Program-made: the position numbers and the translations under genes | The notes under the pieces: model-generated | Seen by the model: only the letters and a program-made list of their open reading frames with translations | Database searches by the model: none | Told to the model about the DNA's origin: nothing | From: Solea solea | Taxonomy: Eukaryota > Chordata > Actinopteri > Pleuronectiformes > Soleidae | Assembly: GCF_958295425.1 (NCBI RefSeq) | Contig: NC_081154.1 | Coordinates: 22,106,540-22,170,539, forward strand | Direction of reading: 5' to 3' | DNA length: 64,000 nucleotides | Shown here: positions 31,887 to 44,417 of the stretch, in pieces | Position numbering within the stretch: position 1 is the stretch's first letter | Layout of the letters: each line of letters opens with the position of its first letter

Positions 31887-34880
31887 TTAACATCTTATAA
31901 GATATACTTCTTTACCCTCAGTGTTTAATTTTGCAAAGATTTCACTGTTTGGATGTGTTTTTCTATTGGTGTATGTTTGTGTGCGCATACAGCTGAGATA
32001 AGGCTGTTTTCGGATTTTTTTCATTTTTCTACTTTCCCATAATATAAACCTAACAAATGAACTTAACATATTATAAGATATACTTCTTTACCCTCAGTGT
32101 TTAATTTTGCAAAGATTTCACTGTTTGGATGTGTTTTTCTATTGGTGTCGGTTTGTGTGCGCATTCAGCTGAGATAAGGCTGTTTACGGATTTTTTTAAT
32201 TTTTCTGCTGTCCCATAACATAAACCTCACAAATGAAGTTAACATCTTAAAAGATTTAGTTCTGTACCCTCAGTGTTTGATTTTGCAATGATTTCACTGT
32301 TTGGATGTGTTTTTCTATTGGTGTCTGTTTGTGTGCGCATACAGCTGAGATAAGGCTGTTTTCGGATTTTTTTCATTTTTCTACTTTCCCATAATATAAA
32401 CCTAACAAATGAACTTAACATCTTATAAGATATACTTCTTTACCCTCAGTATTTAATTTTGCAAAGATTTCACTGTTTGGATGTGTTTTTCTACAAGTGT
32501 CTGTTTGTGTGCGCATTCAGCTGAGATAAGGCTGTTTACGGATTTTTTAAATTTTTCTGCTGTCCCATAACATAAACCTCACAAATGAAGTTAACATCTT
32601 AAAAGATTTAGTTCTGTACACTCACTGTTTGATTTTGCAATGATTTCACTGTTGGGATGTGTTTTTCTACAAGTGTCTGTTTGTGTGCGCATTCAGCTGA
32701 GATAAGGCTGTTTACGGATTTTTTTAATTTTTCTGCTGTCCCATAACATAAACCTCACAAATGAACTTAACATCTTAAAATATTTAGTTCTGTACACTCA
32801 CTGTTTGATTTTGCAACGATTTCACTGTTTGGATGTGTTTTTCTATTGGTGTCTGTTTGTGTGCGCAGTCAGCTGAGATAAGGCTGTTTCCGGATTTTTT
32901 TAATTTTTCTGCTGTCCCATAACATAAACCTCACAAATGAAGTTATCATCTTAAAAGATTTAGTTCTGTACACTCACTGTTTGATTTTGCATTGATTTCA
33001 CTGTTTGGATGTGTTTTTCTATTGGTGTCTGTTTTGTGTGCGCATTCAGCTGAGATAAGGCTGTTTCCGGATTTTTTTAATTTTTCTACTTTCCCATAAT
33101 ATAAACCTAACAAATGAACTTAACATCTTATAAGATATACTTCTTTACCCTCAGTGTTTAATTTTGCAAAGATTTCACTGTTTGGATGTGTTTTTCTATT
33201 GGTGTATGTTTGTGTGCGCATACAGCTGAGATAAGGCTGTTTTCGGATTTTTTTCATTTTTCTACTTTCCCATAATATAAACCTAACAAATGAACTTAAC
33301 ATATTATAAGATATACTTCTTTACCCTCAGTGTTTAATTTTGCAAAGATTTCACTGTTTGGATGTGTTTTTCTATTGGTGTCGGTTTGTGTGCGCATTCA
33401 GCTGAGATAAGGCTGTTTACGGATTTTTTTAATTTTTCTGCTGTCCCATAACATAAACCTCACAAATGAAGTTAACATCTTAAAAGATTTAGTTCTGTAC
33501 CCTCAGTGTTTGATTTTGCAATGATTTCACTGTTTGGATGTGTTTTTCTATTGGTGTCTGTTTGTGTGCGCATACAGCTGAGATAAGGCTGTTTTCGGAT
33601 TTTTTTCATTTTTCTACTTTCCCATAATATAAACCTAACAAATGAACTTAACATCTTATAAGATATACTTCTTTACCCTCAGTATTTAATTTTGCAAAGA
33701 TTTCACTGTTTGGATGTGTTTTTCTACAAGTGTCTGTTTGTGTGCGCATTCAGCTGAGATAAGGCTGTTTACGGATTTTTTTAATTTTTCTGCTGTCCCA
33801 TAACATAAACCTCACAAATGAAGTTAACATCTTAAAAGATTTAGTTCTGTACACTCACTGTTTGATTTTGCAATGATTTCACTGTTGGGATGTGTTTTTC
33901 TACAAGTGTCTGTTTGTGTGCGCATTCAGCTGAGATAAGGCTGTTTACGGATTTTTTTAATTTTTCTGCTGTCCCATAACATAAACCTCACAAATGAACT
34001 TAACATCTTAAAATATTTAGTTCTGTACACTCACTGTTTGATTTTGCAACGATTTCACTGTTTGGATGTGTTTTTCTATTGGTGTCTGTTTGTGTGCGCA
34101 GTCAGCTGAGATAAGGCTGTTTCCGGATTTTTTTAATTTTTCTGCTGTCCCATAACATAAACCTCACAAATGAAGTTATCATCTTAAAAGATTTAGTTCT
34201 GTACACTCACTGTTTGATTTTGCATTGATTTCACTGTTTGGATGTGTTTTTCTATTGGTGTCTGTTTTGTGTGCGCATTCAGCTGAGATAAGGCTGTTTC
34301 CGGATTTTTTAAATTTTTCTACTTTCCCATAATATAAACCTAACAAATGAACTTAACATCTTATAAGATATACTTCTTTACACTCAGTGTTTAATTTTGC
34401 AAAGATTTCACTGTTTGGATGTGTTTTTCTATTGGTGTATGTTTGTGTGCGCATACAGCTGAGATAAGGCTGTTTTCGGATTTTTTTCATTTTTCTACTT
34501 TCCCATAATATAAACCTAACAAATGAACTTAACATCTTATAAGATATACTTCTTTACCCTCAGTGTTTAATTTTGCAAAGATTTCACTGTTTGGATGTGT
34601 TTTTCTATTGGTGTCTGTTTGTGTGCGCATTCAGCTGAGATAAGGCTGTTTACGGATTTTTTTAATTTTTCTGCTGTCCCATAACATAAACCTCACAAAT
34701 GAAGTTAACATCTTAAAAGATTTAGTTCTGTACCCTCAGTGTTTGATTTTGCAATGATTTCACTGTTGGGATGTGTTTTTCTACAAGTGTCTGTTTGTGT
34801 GCGCATTCAGCTGAGATAAGGCTGTTTACGGATTTTTTTAATTTTTCTGCTGTCCCATAATATAAACCTAACAAATGAAC
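31887..34880 (+). repeat. 1233-bp (7-mer) higher-order repeat in B2
   Basis: Diagnostic monomers at 31887 and 32239 recur at 33120/33472 and the first again at 34353, an exact shift of 1233 bp (seven times 176 plus one base from GTCTGTTTTGTG). Private variants such as GGTGTCGGTTTG and GCGCAGTCAGC keep the same order. Two full units and part of a third are present. Confidence 0.85.
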
Positions 34881-35779
34881 TTAACATCTTATAAGATATA
34901 CTTCTTTACACTCAGTGTTTAATTTTGCAAAGATTTCACTGTTTGGATGTGTTTTTCTATTGGTGTATGTTTGTGTGCGCATACAGCTGAGATAAGGCTG
35001 TTTTCGGATTTTTTTCATTTTTCTACTTTCCCATAATATAAACCTAACAAATGAACTTAACATCTTATAAGATATACTTCTTTACCCTCAGTGTTTAATT
35101 TTGCAAAGATTTCACTGTTTGGATGTGTTTTTCTATTGGTGTCTGTTTGTGTGCGCATTCAGCTGAGATAAGGCTGTTTCCGGATTTTTTGAATTTTTCT
35201 GCTGTCCCATAACATAAACCTCACAAATGAAGTTAACATCTTAAAAGATTTAGTTCTGTACCCTCAGTGTTTGATTTTGCAATGATTTCACTGTTGGGAT
35301 GTGTTTTTCTACAAGTGTCTGTTTGTGTGCGCATTCAGCTGAGATAAGGCTGTTTACGGATTTTTTTAATTTTTCTGCTGTCCCATAACATAAACCTCAC
35401 AAATGAAGTTAACATCTTAAAAGATTTAGTTCTGTACACTCACTGTTTGATTTTGCAATGATTTCACTGTTTGGATGTGTTTTTCTATTGGTGTCTGTTT
35501 GTGTGCGCATTCAGCTGAGATAAGGTTGTTTCCGGATTTTTTTCATTTTTCTGCTGTCCCATAACATAAACCTCACAAATGAAGTTAACATCTTAAAATA
35601 TTTAGTTCTGTACACTCACTGTTTGATTTTGCATTGATTTCACTGTTTGGATGTGTTTTTCTATTGGTGTCTGTTTTGTGTGCGCATTCAGCTGAGATAA
35701 GGCTGTTTCCGGATTTTTTTAATTTTTCTGCTGTCCCATAACATAAACCCCACAAATGAAGTTAACATCTTAAAAGATT

Positions 35780-37600
35780 TAGTTCTGTACCCTCAGTGTT
35801 TGATTTTGCAATGATTTCACTGTTGGGATGTGTTTTTCTATTGGTGTCTGTTTGTGCCCCATTGAGCTGAGATAAGGCTATTTTCGAAATTTTTTCATTT
35901 TTCTACTTTCCCATAATATAAACCTAACAAATTAACTTAACATTTTATAAGATATACTTCTTTACCCTCAGTGTTTAATTTTGCAAAGATTTCACTGTTT
36001 GGATGTGTTTTTCTATTGGTGTCTGTTTGTGTGCGCATACAGCTGAGATAAGGCTGTTTTCGGATTTTTTTCATTTTTCTACTTTCCCATAATATAAACC
36101 TAACAAATGAACTTAACATCTTATAAGATATACTTCTTTACCCTCAGTGTTTAATTTTGCAAAGATTTCACTGTTTGGATGTGTTTTTCTATTGGTGTCT
36201 GTTTGTGTGCGCATTCAGCTGAGATAAGGCTGTTTACGGATTTTTTTAATTTTTCTGCTGTCCCATAACATAAACCTCACAAATGAAGTTAACATCTTAA
36301 AAGATTTAGTTCTGTACCCTCAGTGTTTGATTTTGCAATGATTTCACTGTTGGGATGTGTTTTTCTACAAGTGTCTGTTTGTGTGCGCATTCAGCTGAGA
36401 TAAGGCTGTTTACGGATTTTTTTAATTTTTCTGCTGTCCCATAACATAAACCTCACAAATGAACTTAACATTTTAAAAGATTTAGTTCTGTACACTCACT
36501 GTTTGATTTTGCATTGATTTCACTGTTTGGATGTGTTTTTCTATTGGTGTCTGTTTGTGTGCGCATACAGCTGAGATAAGGCTGTTTTCGGATTTTTTTC
36601 ATTTTTCTACTTTCCCATAATATAAACCTAACAAATGAACTTAACATCTTATAAGATATACTTCTTTACCCTCAGTGTTTAATTTTGCAAAGATTTCACT
36701 GTTTGGATGTGTTTTTCTACAAGTGTCTGTTTGTGTGCGCATTCAGCTGAGATAAGGCTGTTTACGGATTTTTTTAATTTTTCTGCTGTCCCATAACATA
36801 AACCTCACAAATGAAGTTAACATCTTAAAAGATTTAGTTCTGTACACTCACTGTTTGATTTTGCAATGATTTCACTGTTTGGATGTGTTTTTCTATTGGT
36901 GTCTGTTTGTGTGCGCATTCAGCTGAGATAAGGTTGTTTCCGGATTTTTTTCATTTTTCTGCTGTCCCATAACATAAACCTCACAAATGTAGTTAACATC
37001 TTAAAAGATTTAGTTCTGTACCCTTACTGTTTGATTTTGCATTGATTTCACTGTTGGGATGTGTTTTTCTACAAGTGTCTGCTTGTGTGCGCATTCAGCT
37101 GAGATAAGGCTGTTATCGGATTTTTTTAATTTTTCTGCTGTCCCATAACATAAACCCCACAAATGAAGTTAACATCTTAAAAGATTTAGTTCTGTACCCT
37201 CACTGTTTGATTTTGCATTGATTTCACTGTTTGGATGTGTTTTTCTATTGGTGTCTGTTTTGTGTGCGCATTCAGCTGAGATAAGGCTGTTTCCGGATTT
37301 TTTTAATTTTTCTGCTGTCCCATAACATAAACCCCACAAATGAAGTTAACATCTTAAAAGATTTAGTTCTGTACCCTCAGTGTTTGATTTTGCAATGATT
37401 TCACTGTTGGGATGTGTTTTTCTATTGGTGTCTGTTTGTGCCCCATTGAGCTGAGATAAGGCTATTTTCGAAATTTTTTCATTTTTCTACTTTCCCATAA
37501 TATAAACCTAACAAATGAACTTAACATTTTATAAGATATACTTCTTTACCCTCAGTGTTTAATTTTGCAAAGATTTCACTGTTTGGATGTGTTTTTCTAT
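35780..37600 (+). repeat. 1584-bp (9-mer) higher-order repeat in B2
   Basis: The rare string GTGCCCCATTGAGCTGAG with TATTTTCGAAATTTTTTC occurs at 35854 and 37438, which is 1584 bp or nine monomers apart. Flanking monomers on both sides match in order. Confidence 0.7.
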
Positions 37601-37898
37601 TGGTGTCTGTTTGTGTGCGCATTCAGCTGAAATAAGGCTGTTTCCGGATTTTTTTAATTTTTCTGCTGTCCCATAACATAAACCTCACAAATGAAGTTAA
37701 CATCTTAAAAGATTTAGTTCTGTACACTCACTGTTTGATTTTGCAATGATTTCACTGTTTGGATGTGTTTTTCTATTGGTGTCTGTTTGTGTGCGCATTC
37801 AGCTGAGATAAGGTTGTTTCCGGATTTTTTTAATTTTTCTGCTGTCCCATAACATAAACCTCACAAATAAAGTTAACATCTTATAAGATATACTAATG

Positions 37899-38000
37899 TA
37901 CCCTCGTCGTTCCGCTCGTCTTGGGACCCCAAACGACATATGAAATATTCACACTCCTGCGACCTGTAGTTCCTCTTTCACTCTGGCCAAAAGGGTCTAA
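37899..38000 (+). repeat. C spacer left part, target of the Harbinger-like element
   Basis: Starts TACCCTCGTCGTTCCGC like other C spacers, lacks some bases after GACCTGTAG, and ends GGTCTAA where the DNA element begins. Unlike copy 1 it keeps the start of C, so this copy shows the ancestral left flank. Confidence 0.85.
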
Positions 38001-38636
38001 CCCTGGATTTCCACTGGACGCGGAACGGCCGCGGAACGGCCGCGGAACGGTAGCCGTTGCTAATCGCTTCCATTCTAATCAATGTGAGCATTCCCACCGG
38101 CCGCACTGCGGCCCGGATCAGCAGCGGCCCAGAAGCGGCTTGCCGCGCCGCAGCGCTATCGATGGGAATCAGTTCTATTTTTTCCGTTGCCGCTGCTGAA
38201 CCTCGTAAATTTCAACGAAGCAGATCGCACAAGACAGGAAGTCCGACACAGTATCAAAGTAAAACATTTTCCGCCCCCCTTTCAAAATAAAACACAATAC
38301 GCAGGTCACAACTTCACCTCAACGTCACGGTGCTCCCAGGTCAACAGTCTTTTGATCCGAGGGTCTCGGAGACAATGGACGACGAGAGACTGATTATGGA
38401 AGTGGAGAAATGAAAGAAGCTGTGTTGTTGTTGTTGTTTCCTTTATACACACAGTCTATCGCGGGATCTCGCGTCCGTTCGAGATTATCGCGCGATCTTC
38501 CGTGAATACCGCTGGCTCCCAAGGCTCCGTGCCGCTGCCGTAACGCGCCCGGTGGGGATTGACGTTTGGGAGAGGACGAAGCAGAACCGCGCCGCGGCCG
38601 TTCCGCGGCCGTTCCGCGTCCAGTGGAAATCCAGGG
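38001..38636. mobile_element. Non-autonomous PIF/Harbinger-like DNA transposon, copy 2 (more complete)
   Basis: A 636-bp version of the element at 1922, with TAA at 37998-38000 and 38637-38639. Its terminal inverted repeats match over about 45 bp because both ends keep two GGCCGCGGAAC units. It also keeps 28 internal bases lost in the left copy. It carries the same short MDDERLIMEVEK frame at 38375-38413. No transposase frame. Offset to the left copy is constant (36118 bp) from the right end, showing joint duplication with the L1. Confidence 0.7.
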
Positions 38637-39254
38637 TAAGACTGTATAGAGTCTGACATGACCTGATTTTCAGTTTTTGGATACAGGACTCGGATCCCGG
38701 TAGCCGAGTTTCAGACCTGTGCAACCTTCGGAAAGGTCAATGGTCAGCCGTTCGGGTGTGTTTTTTGTAATAATTCCTAAAGGCATTGAGCCAGGAGTCT
38801 GATTTTTCCGTATGTGTATCAGGGATTTAGGCTTATCCCGGGTGCAGAGTTTCAGGCCTGTGCAACCTTCGGAAAGGTCAATGGTCAGCCGTTCGGGTGT
38901 GTTTTTTGTAATAATTCCTAAAGGCATTCAGCCAGTGGTCTGATTTTTCCGTATCTGTATCAGGGACTAAGGCTTATCCAGGGTGCCAAGTTTCAGACCC
39001 GTGCAACCTTTGGAAAGGTCAAAGGTCAGCCGTTCGGGTGTGTTTTTTGTAATAATTCCTAAAGGCCTTAAGCCAGGAGTCTGATTTTTCCGTATGTGTA
39101 TCAGGGACTAAAGCTTATCCCGGTTGCCGAGTTTCAGACCTGTGCAACCCTCGGAAAGGTCAAAGGTCAGCCGTTCGGGTGTTTTTTTTGTAATAATTCC
39201 TAAAGGCATTGAGCCAGGAGTCTGATTTTTCCATATGTGCATCAGGGACTAAGG
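38637..39254 (+). repeat. C remnant and satellite A array left of L1 copy 3
   Basis: C remnant at 38637-38688, then about four A monomers, duplicating 2519-3136 with few changes (for example CCATATGTGC where the left copy has CCGTATGTGC). It also preserves the empty L1 target (CAGTGGTCTGATTTTTCC near 38933-38949). Confidence 0.92.
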
Positions 39255-42200
39255 CTAAGAGAGGAACCTCTTTTGAGCTTTTCTTAATCGTGCATTAATA
39301 TTTGTAGTATCTCCTAATAAGCAGGTTTGAGGATCTAATGGGAGATGTAGTCCTAGGAGTTTTGTCATGATGCCAGAGAAATCATGCCAGAATGTGTTAA
39401 GTTTTGTGCATAACCAAGTGCAGTGTAGGAATGAACCCTCTTCTATACTACATCTAAAGCACAGGTTGGATATCTCAGGTTTATATTTATGTAATTTCTG
39501 TGGCGTAAGATAGGTTTGATGAAGAAAGTTATAATAAGTCAGCCTGTATCTAGAAGTAAGAGTGGCAGTTAGACTTTTTTGACACAATTCAGCCCAGAGC
39601 TCTGTACCCATTGTCACACCCAAGTCAGACTCCCATTTCTCCCTTGATTTATGTAAACCTGGTTTTGGAGCATCATCCATCAAGAGGGAGTAGACTTTTG
39701 CAATAAGACGGGGTGCGTTACCCTCCTGAAGCAGTTTTTCCAGATCGCTGAGCATGGGTAAAGTCATTTCAGATCCCAAAACAGATTTAAGAAATGATCT
39801 TAACTGTAAATAACAAAAAAAGTTTCTACTGGACAGATCATATTTCCTCCTTAGGTCCTCAAAAGACATCAGGCATCCATCCTTATAACAGTCCTCCAAA
39901 TGATGAATCCCTTTCTGGTGCCACGTTTCCAGGATCTTATTATCCACTGACATAGGTATGAGTTCGTTCTGTTTCAATGGTGTCCTGGGTGAAAATATAT
40001 TTTTTAGTCCAGTATTTTTCCGGACTTCATGCCATGTTTTGATGATATGGGTCAAAACAGGGTTGTCAGTTCTTCTGGAGATGGTTGTAGGTGTCCATTT
40101 ATAGCTGAAGTCTGCAGGAACCTTTTCTTTAACAGCATACATTCCAATTGAAACCCAAGGTGGGACATTTTCCCTTTCAAATAAAAAAGAAACAAGTCGC
40201 ATCTGGGCAGCCAAATAATGCTTTTCAAGGTTAGGCAGTCGAAGACCCCCCAGTTTATAATCCCATGTAAGTTTTTCCATTGAAACCCTTGGAGTCTTAC
40301 CATTCCATATGAATTGTCTAATATGTTTATTCAGGTTTTTAAAAAAGCTGGATGGCACTGGGATTGGTAAGGACTGAAAGAGGTACTGCAGCCTTGGTAA
40401 TATATTCATTTTAATGCAATTTATTCGGCCGATCAAAGTGATAGGTAAGCTCATCCATTTCTGTAAATCCTCTATTATTCGACTAACTAGTGGTGAGTAG
40501 TTGAGTTTGTACACATTTTTAAGGTTGTTATCCACCATAATTCCAAGGTATCTTATCCCGCTTGGAGACCATTTAAATGGACCTCTTTGCTGATGTTCAG
40601 TGTAGTCAAAATTTGAAAGTGGAAGAATTTCACATTTATCGTAATTTACCTTATATCCAGAGACATATCCAAATGCATGCAAAACGGTTTTCAATTTAGC
40701 AAGGGAATCAGATGGTTTTGTTAAATACAGAATTATATCATCTGCCATCAGATTGATTTTATGTATCGTCTGGTCCACTTTCACACCTTTTATCTCTGAA
40801 TCGTGTCTGATTGTCTCGGCCAGAGGTTCAATAGCTATAACGAAAAGCCCAGGGGATAAGGGACACCCTTGTCTGCTCGATCTACTGAGGGGGAAGACAG
40901 TGGACATTTGTCCATTAGTAATTATTCTGGCCTGTGGATTCTTATACAGCATTCTGACCCAATTAATAAAATAGGAGCCAAATCCAAATTTAGATAGAAC
41001 CTTGAATAGATAGGGCCACTCAAGCCTATCAAAGGCCTTTTCCGCGTCCAGCGTAACGGCTATACTAGGTTCAGTACTGGAGGTTGCCATATGAATAACG
41101 TTAAGTAACCTACACATGTTATTGGCAGAGGATCTCTTCTGGATAAAGCCAACCTGGTCTCGGTTTATCAATTTTGGTAAGAATTCACTCAACCTGTTTG
41201 CTATAGCTTTAGAAAACAATTTATAATCCGCATTCAAGAGTGAAATTGGTCGGAAAGAGGAGCATTTTAAGGGGTCTTTGTTTTTTTTATGGATCACTGT
41301 AATTATAGCCATTGAAAATGAATCAGGGAGGCTTTGTGTTTTAGATGCTAGATTAATTACATCCATAAGGAGAGGTATAAGCAAATCCTTAAACTCTTTA
41401 TAAAATTCAGGGGGAAACCCATCCTCCCCTGGTGATTTATTAGATTGCAGCGTTGCTAGAGCGTTTTCGATCTCTTTGGAGGTAAATGGTGAATCTAAAT
41501 ACCTCTGGTCGTCTTGACTCAGTTTAGGCAAATCAATATTATTTAAGAATGTATCTATTGTGGACAGATCTTCTGGTGATTCCGACTTGTATAAATTAAC
41601 ATAAAACTTTTTAAAAGTTTCATTTATTTCTTTTGGGTTCTGTGTAATACAGCCATGTTCGTCTTCAATTTGGTTAATTGTTTTTGAACTCTCCTCTTTC
41701 TTTAATTGCCAGGATAGGACTTTATGAGCCTTCTCCCCCAGTTCGTAGTACCTTTGTTTCGTTCTCAAAATGTCTTTCTCAGCCCTATAAGTGCATAGTG
41801 TATTATACTTGAGTTTTCTTTTTACCAATAAACTGTATATCTTCTTATCCCTATGTTGCTGAAAGTCTTTTTCCAGCCCAAGAATTTCTTTTTCAAATTT
41901 TTCCACTTCTGCTACATATGATTTTTTAAGTCCTTTTGTATATGAGATTATTTGTCCTCTTAAATAAGCTTTTAATGTATCCCATAGTATGAAACTATTA
42001 GGGGAAGAAGGACAGTTTGTTTCACAGAATAGTTTGATTTGATCCCTGACAAATTTACAGAAGTCACTTTTTTTAAGGAGGGTCGGATTCAAACGTCACC
42101 TGTACATGCTGGCCATTTTCTCAGGCATTACTATATAGATAGAGTGAGTGGAGAATGATCAGAAAGTATCCTTGGCAGATAATCAGACTCTAATGCTCTG

Positions 42201-42838
42201 TAAGCCACATGTGTTGACAGTAAGAAAAGATCAATTCTAGTATGTGAATTATGACGGTTTGAATAAAAAGAATAGTCTATGGTTTGGGGATGTATTTGCC
42301 TCCAAACATCTGTTAGATTTAAATCTTTCATAAATGATAGAGTAGTTGAGGCTGACTTAGACTTTGCAGTGGAGGTTACTGATTTATCCAAAATCGGGTC
42401 TAAACAGAAATTAAAATCTCCTCCCATAAGAATATGTTCACGACCCCCTGATACTTTAAGAAAAATGTCTTGAATAAAGGAAGTGTCATCATAATTAGGG
42501 GCGTAAAGGTTTAGCAAGGTCCATTGTTCAGAGTAAATTAGACAGTTTATTAAGACATAGCGGCCTAGTGGATCACTTATTGTTTCCTGAACAGTGATGG
42601 GAATGTTTTTGTTTATCAAAATAGCAACTCCTCTGGCTTTAGAGCTGAGAGATGAAGAGAAGACTTGGCCGATCCATCCTCTTTTTAATTTATTATGTTC
42701 CTGCGCTGTCAGATGAGTCTCCTGGATAAAGGCTATATCTGTTTGAATCTTTTTTAAATATGTTAACACCCTCTTCCTTTTAACGGGTCCGTTAAGACCA
42801 TTGACATTAAAACTGACAAATTTCAACACCTTATTCAT
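39255..42838 (-). pseudogene. L1 ORF2 with a 2-bp insertion and a nonsense codon, C-terminally truncated
   Basis: The start at 42838 gives an intact 235-residue endonuclease part ending SPLTLSI. A TA duplication near 42131-42137 (CTATATAGAT where copy 1 has CTATAGAT) shifts the frame and stops it at 42131. A separate Trp to TGA change lies at 42096-42098. From 42092 on, a 945-codon frame covers the linker, reverse transcriptase with MADD and the zinc-knuckle-like motif, ending at the satellite-derived stop as in copy 1. Confidence 0.9.
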
Positions 42839-43420
42839 GTAAAAAGATTAAGGATTTGACAGTGACTTAGTAGTCTTTCAACAATAAGCTTAAAGAAAAT
42901 GCCTCTCTGGAAACAAACAGAAAAAAAACAAATAAAACAAAACCTCCCCGTTCCCCCAGGCACCGACCCCCTGAACACTCGGCGCCATCCAAAAACACCA
43001 ATCGGGACCTCCGTTGAATGCTCCCTAAAACTATCATACCCAACTAATACCTTGGGCCCGGAGCTCTCTTGTATATAAGTTTGTAATCACTCGGTATATA
43101 AACAACCTCAAATGTAAACATTGTTAACACCTGCTTTAACCAGAAGTAAATGAAAGTTCAAGTGCAACCTCACAGCAATAGGATAAGTTAGCTTTTTGTC
43201 CATAATGTCCAAAAATAAATTATTTCAAAATAAAATAAAAGTAAAAATAAAATAAAAATAAATGAAAAAATACGTGAAAAGAAAAAATAAATAAATATGG
43301 CGGGGGATCGTTGCACTTACATAAGAGTCACTGGATAGTTCAAGGATATGCAGGAATCGCTCTCCCTCAGAGTTAGAGGAGTTGTGGTGCTGCACCTGTA
43401 GTCACCTGTGAGACGCAGGA
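42839..43420 (-). other. L1 copy 3 inter-ORF spacer
   Basis: A 582-bp T-rich (sense strand) spacer, one base shorter than in copies 1 and 2 (AAATAAAACAAAAC). The deletion breaks the 69-codon frame seen upstream of ORF2 in the other copies, supporting that it is non-coding. Confidence 0.75.
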
Positions 43421-44302
43421 TTAATCACCTCCCGGGAAGTCTCGGAGAAAAGATGCCGCTGCTTCTGGTGATTTGAAGAACTTTTTCTCTCCATTAGGTA
43501 GGATGACTCTCAAGGTCGCTGGGTGGAGGAGGCTGAATTGGAGCTTCTTTGCGTGCAACTCCTTCTTAACATGATTGTATTCCTCTCTTTGCTTCACCAG
43601 GTTTGCACTCAGATCTGGGAAAAACATCACTGCCTCTCCCTTGAAAGTGATCGGCCCACCTTTTTCTCTGGATGTCTTAGCAGCCATTCGGAGGATTTTA
43701 TCCCGGTCCTGGTACTTGAGTAGGCGGGTGAGAATGGGTCTGGGTCGCTTATCTCCTGGCGTGCGGAATGTCGCGGACCGATGCGCTCTTTCAATAATCA
43801 GCGGCTCGGGAAAGTGCTGTCGTCCCAGCACAGAGGGGATCCAATCTGTAAAGAACCGCACCGGGTCGTTTCCCTCTCCGCCCTCCTGCAGGTTAACGAT
43901 GCGGACATTATTGCGTCGGCTTTGATTCTCTAGTTGGTCTACTTTGTCCACGAGAAAGTCCTTCTCCTTCATCAGACGGAGGACATGGGAGTCTAATTCA
44001 GTTAGCTTATCTTCAGCTGTGCTAATTCGCTCCTCTGCCTCCGTGATGCGTGAGCACATCCCGTCTACCACAGTTTTCAACCCCGAAATAGAATGATTAA
44101 TCTCGGCAGTTTTGGCATCGAGCTTCTGTGAGAGTGCTTCATTACCGCGTTTTATTTCTTGTAGTATGGCGTGGCTTCCTTCCACTTCACGTTGCTCTTC
44201 CGCAGCCATGTTGTGCTCGGTGCTCGTTTCACGTGTTGCGGCTTGAGAAGAAAAATGGTCGATAATTGAGCTTTGCATCTTATTTCGAGATCTCAAGTCC
44301 AT
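43421..44302 (-). CDS. L1 ORF1 protein, intact (293 aa)
   Basis: The nucleic-acid-binding ORF1p of the LINE, acting in cytoplasmic ribonucleoprotein particles with the element RNA. Starts MDLRSRNKMQSS. Residues ~44-128 form a coiled coil (heptads around TEAEERISTAEDKLTELDSH), expected to trimerise. Residues 130-205 are the RRM-like domain (RRNNVRIVNL, ERAHR, RPRPILTRL). Residues 206-293 are the C-terminal domain, ending FLRDFPGGD. It is the only ORF1 here without the TGA at the codon after KIL (CGA here). It differs from copies 1 and 2 at several clustered sites (Gly81, Ala177, Thr192, QREEY). Confidence 0.9.
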   Translation of the reverse strand: MDLRSRNKMQSSIIDHFSSQAATRETSTEHNMAAEEQREVEGSHAILQEIKRGNEALSQKLDAKTAEINHSISGLKTVVDGMCSRITEAEERISTAEDKLTELDSHVLRLMKEKDFLVDKVDQLENQSRRNNVRIVNLQEGGEGNDPVRFFTDWIPSVLGRQHFPEPLIIERAHRSATFRTPGDKRPRPILTRLLKYQDRDKILRMAAKTSREKGGPITFKGEAVMFFPDLSANLVKQREEYNHVKKELHAKKLQFSLLHPATLRVILPNGEKKFFKSPEAAASFLRDFPGGD

Positions 44303-44417
44303 ATTTCACCAGTTGGATAAAGTTTCAGGTACAGCGGGCGTTATTTATAAATTAAAACCGAGTTTTCCTGAAGAGCTCCGGAGCACACGTCTTCCTAGCT
44401 CAGCTGCATCACCGGAC

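Larger units (their letters stand above)
30467..37898 (+). repeat. Long satellite B2 array (about 42 monomers of 176 bp)
   Basis: Head-to-tail B2 monomers with landmarks GTCTGTTTGTGTGCGC, CAGCTGAGATAAGGCTG and CTGTCCCATAACATAAACC. The first monomer is degenerate at its start (CAAATGAAATGTACATC). Repeated minus-strand frames of 60 codons recur at multiples of 176 bp (31887, 32239, 33120, 33472, 34353, 34881, 35937, 36465) and only mark monomers of one subtype. Since 176 is not a multiple of 3, no frame can run through the array. It ends in a B1-like half monomer and then the C spacer at 37899. Confidence 0.95.
39255..44417 (-). mobile_element. L1-clade LINE copy 3 (5' complete, 3' truncated)
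   Basis: Same structure and same 5' and 3' junctions as copy 1, at a nearly constant offset of 36118-36120 bp. ORF1 is intact, ORF2 is broken. A 1-bp deletion in the inter-ORF spacer and a cluster of ORF1 differences distinguish it from copies 1 and 2. Confidence 0.93.

Noticed and set aside
31887..36647. Eight nearly identical 60-codon minus-strand frames (MLSSFVRFILWESRK type) in the B2 array
   Set aside because: They recur at multiples of 176 bp and are satellite monomers of one subtype read in one frame. The monomer length is not a multiple of three, there are no start signals, and they end where the monomer variant changes.
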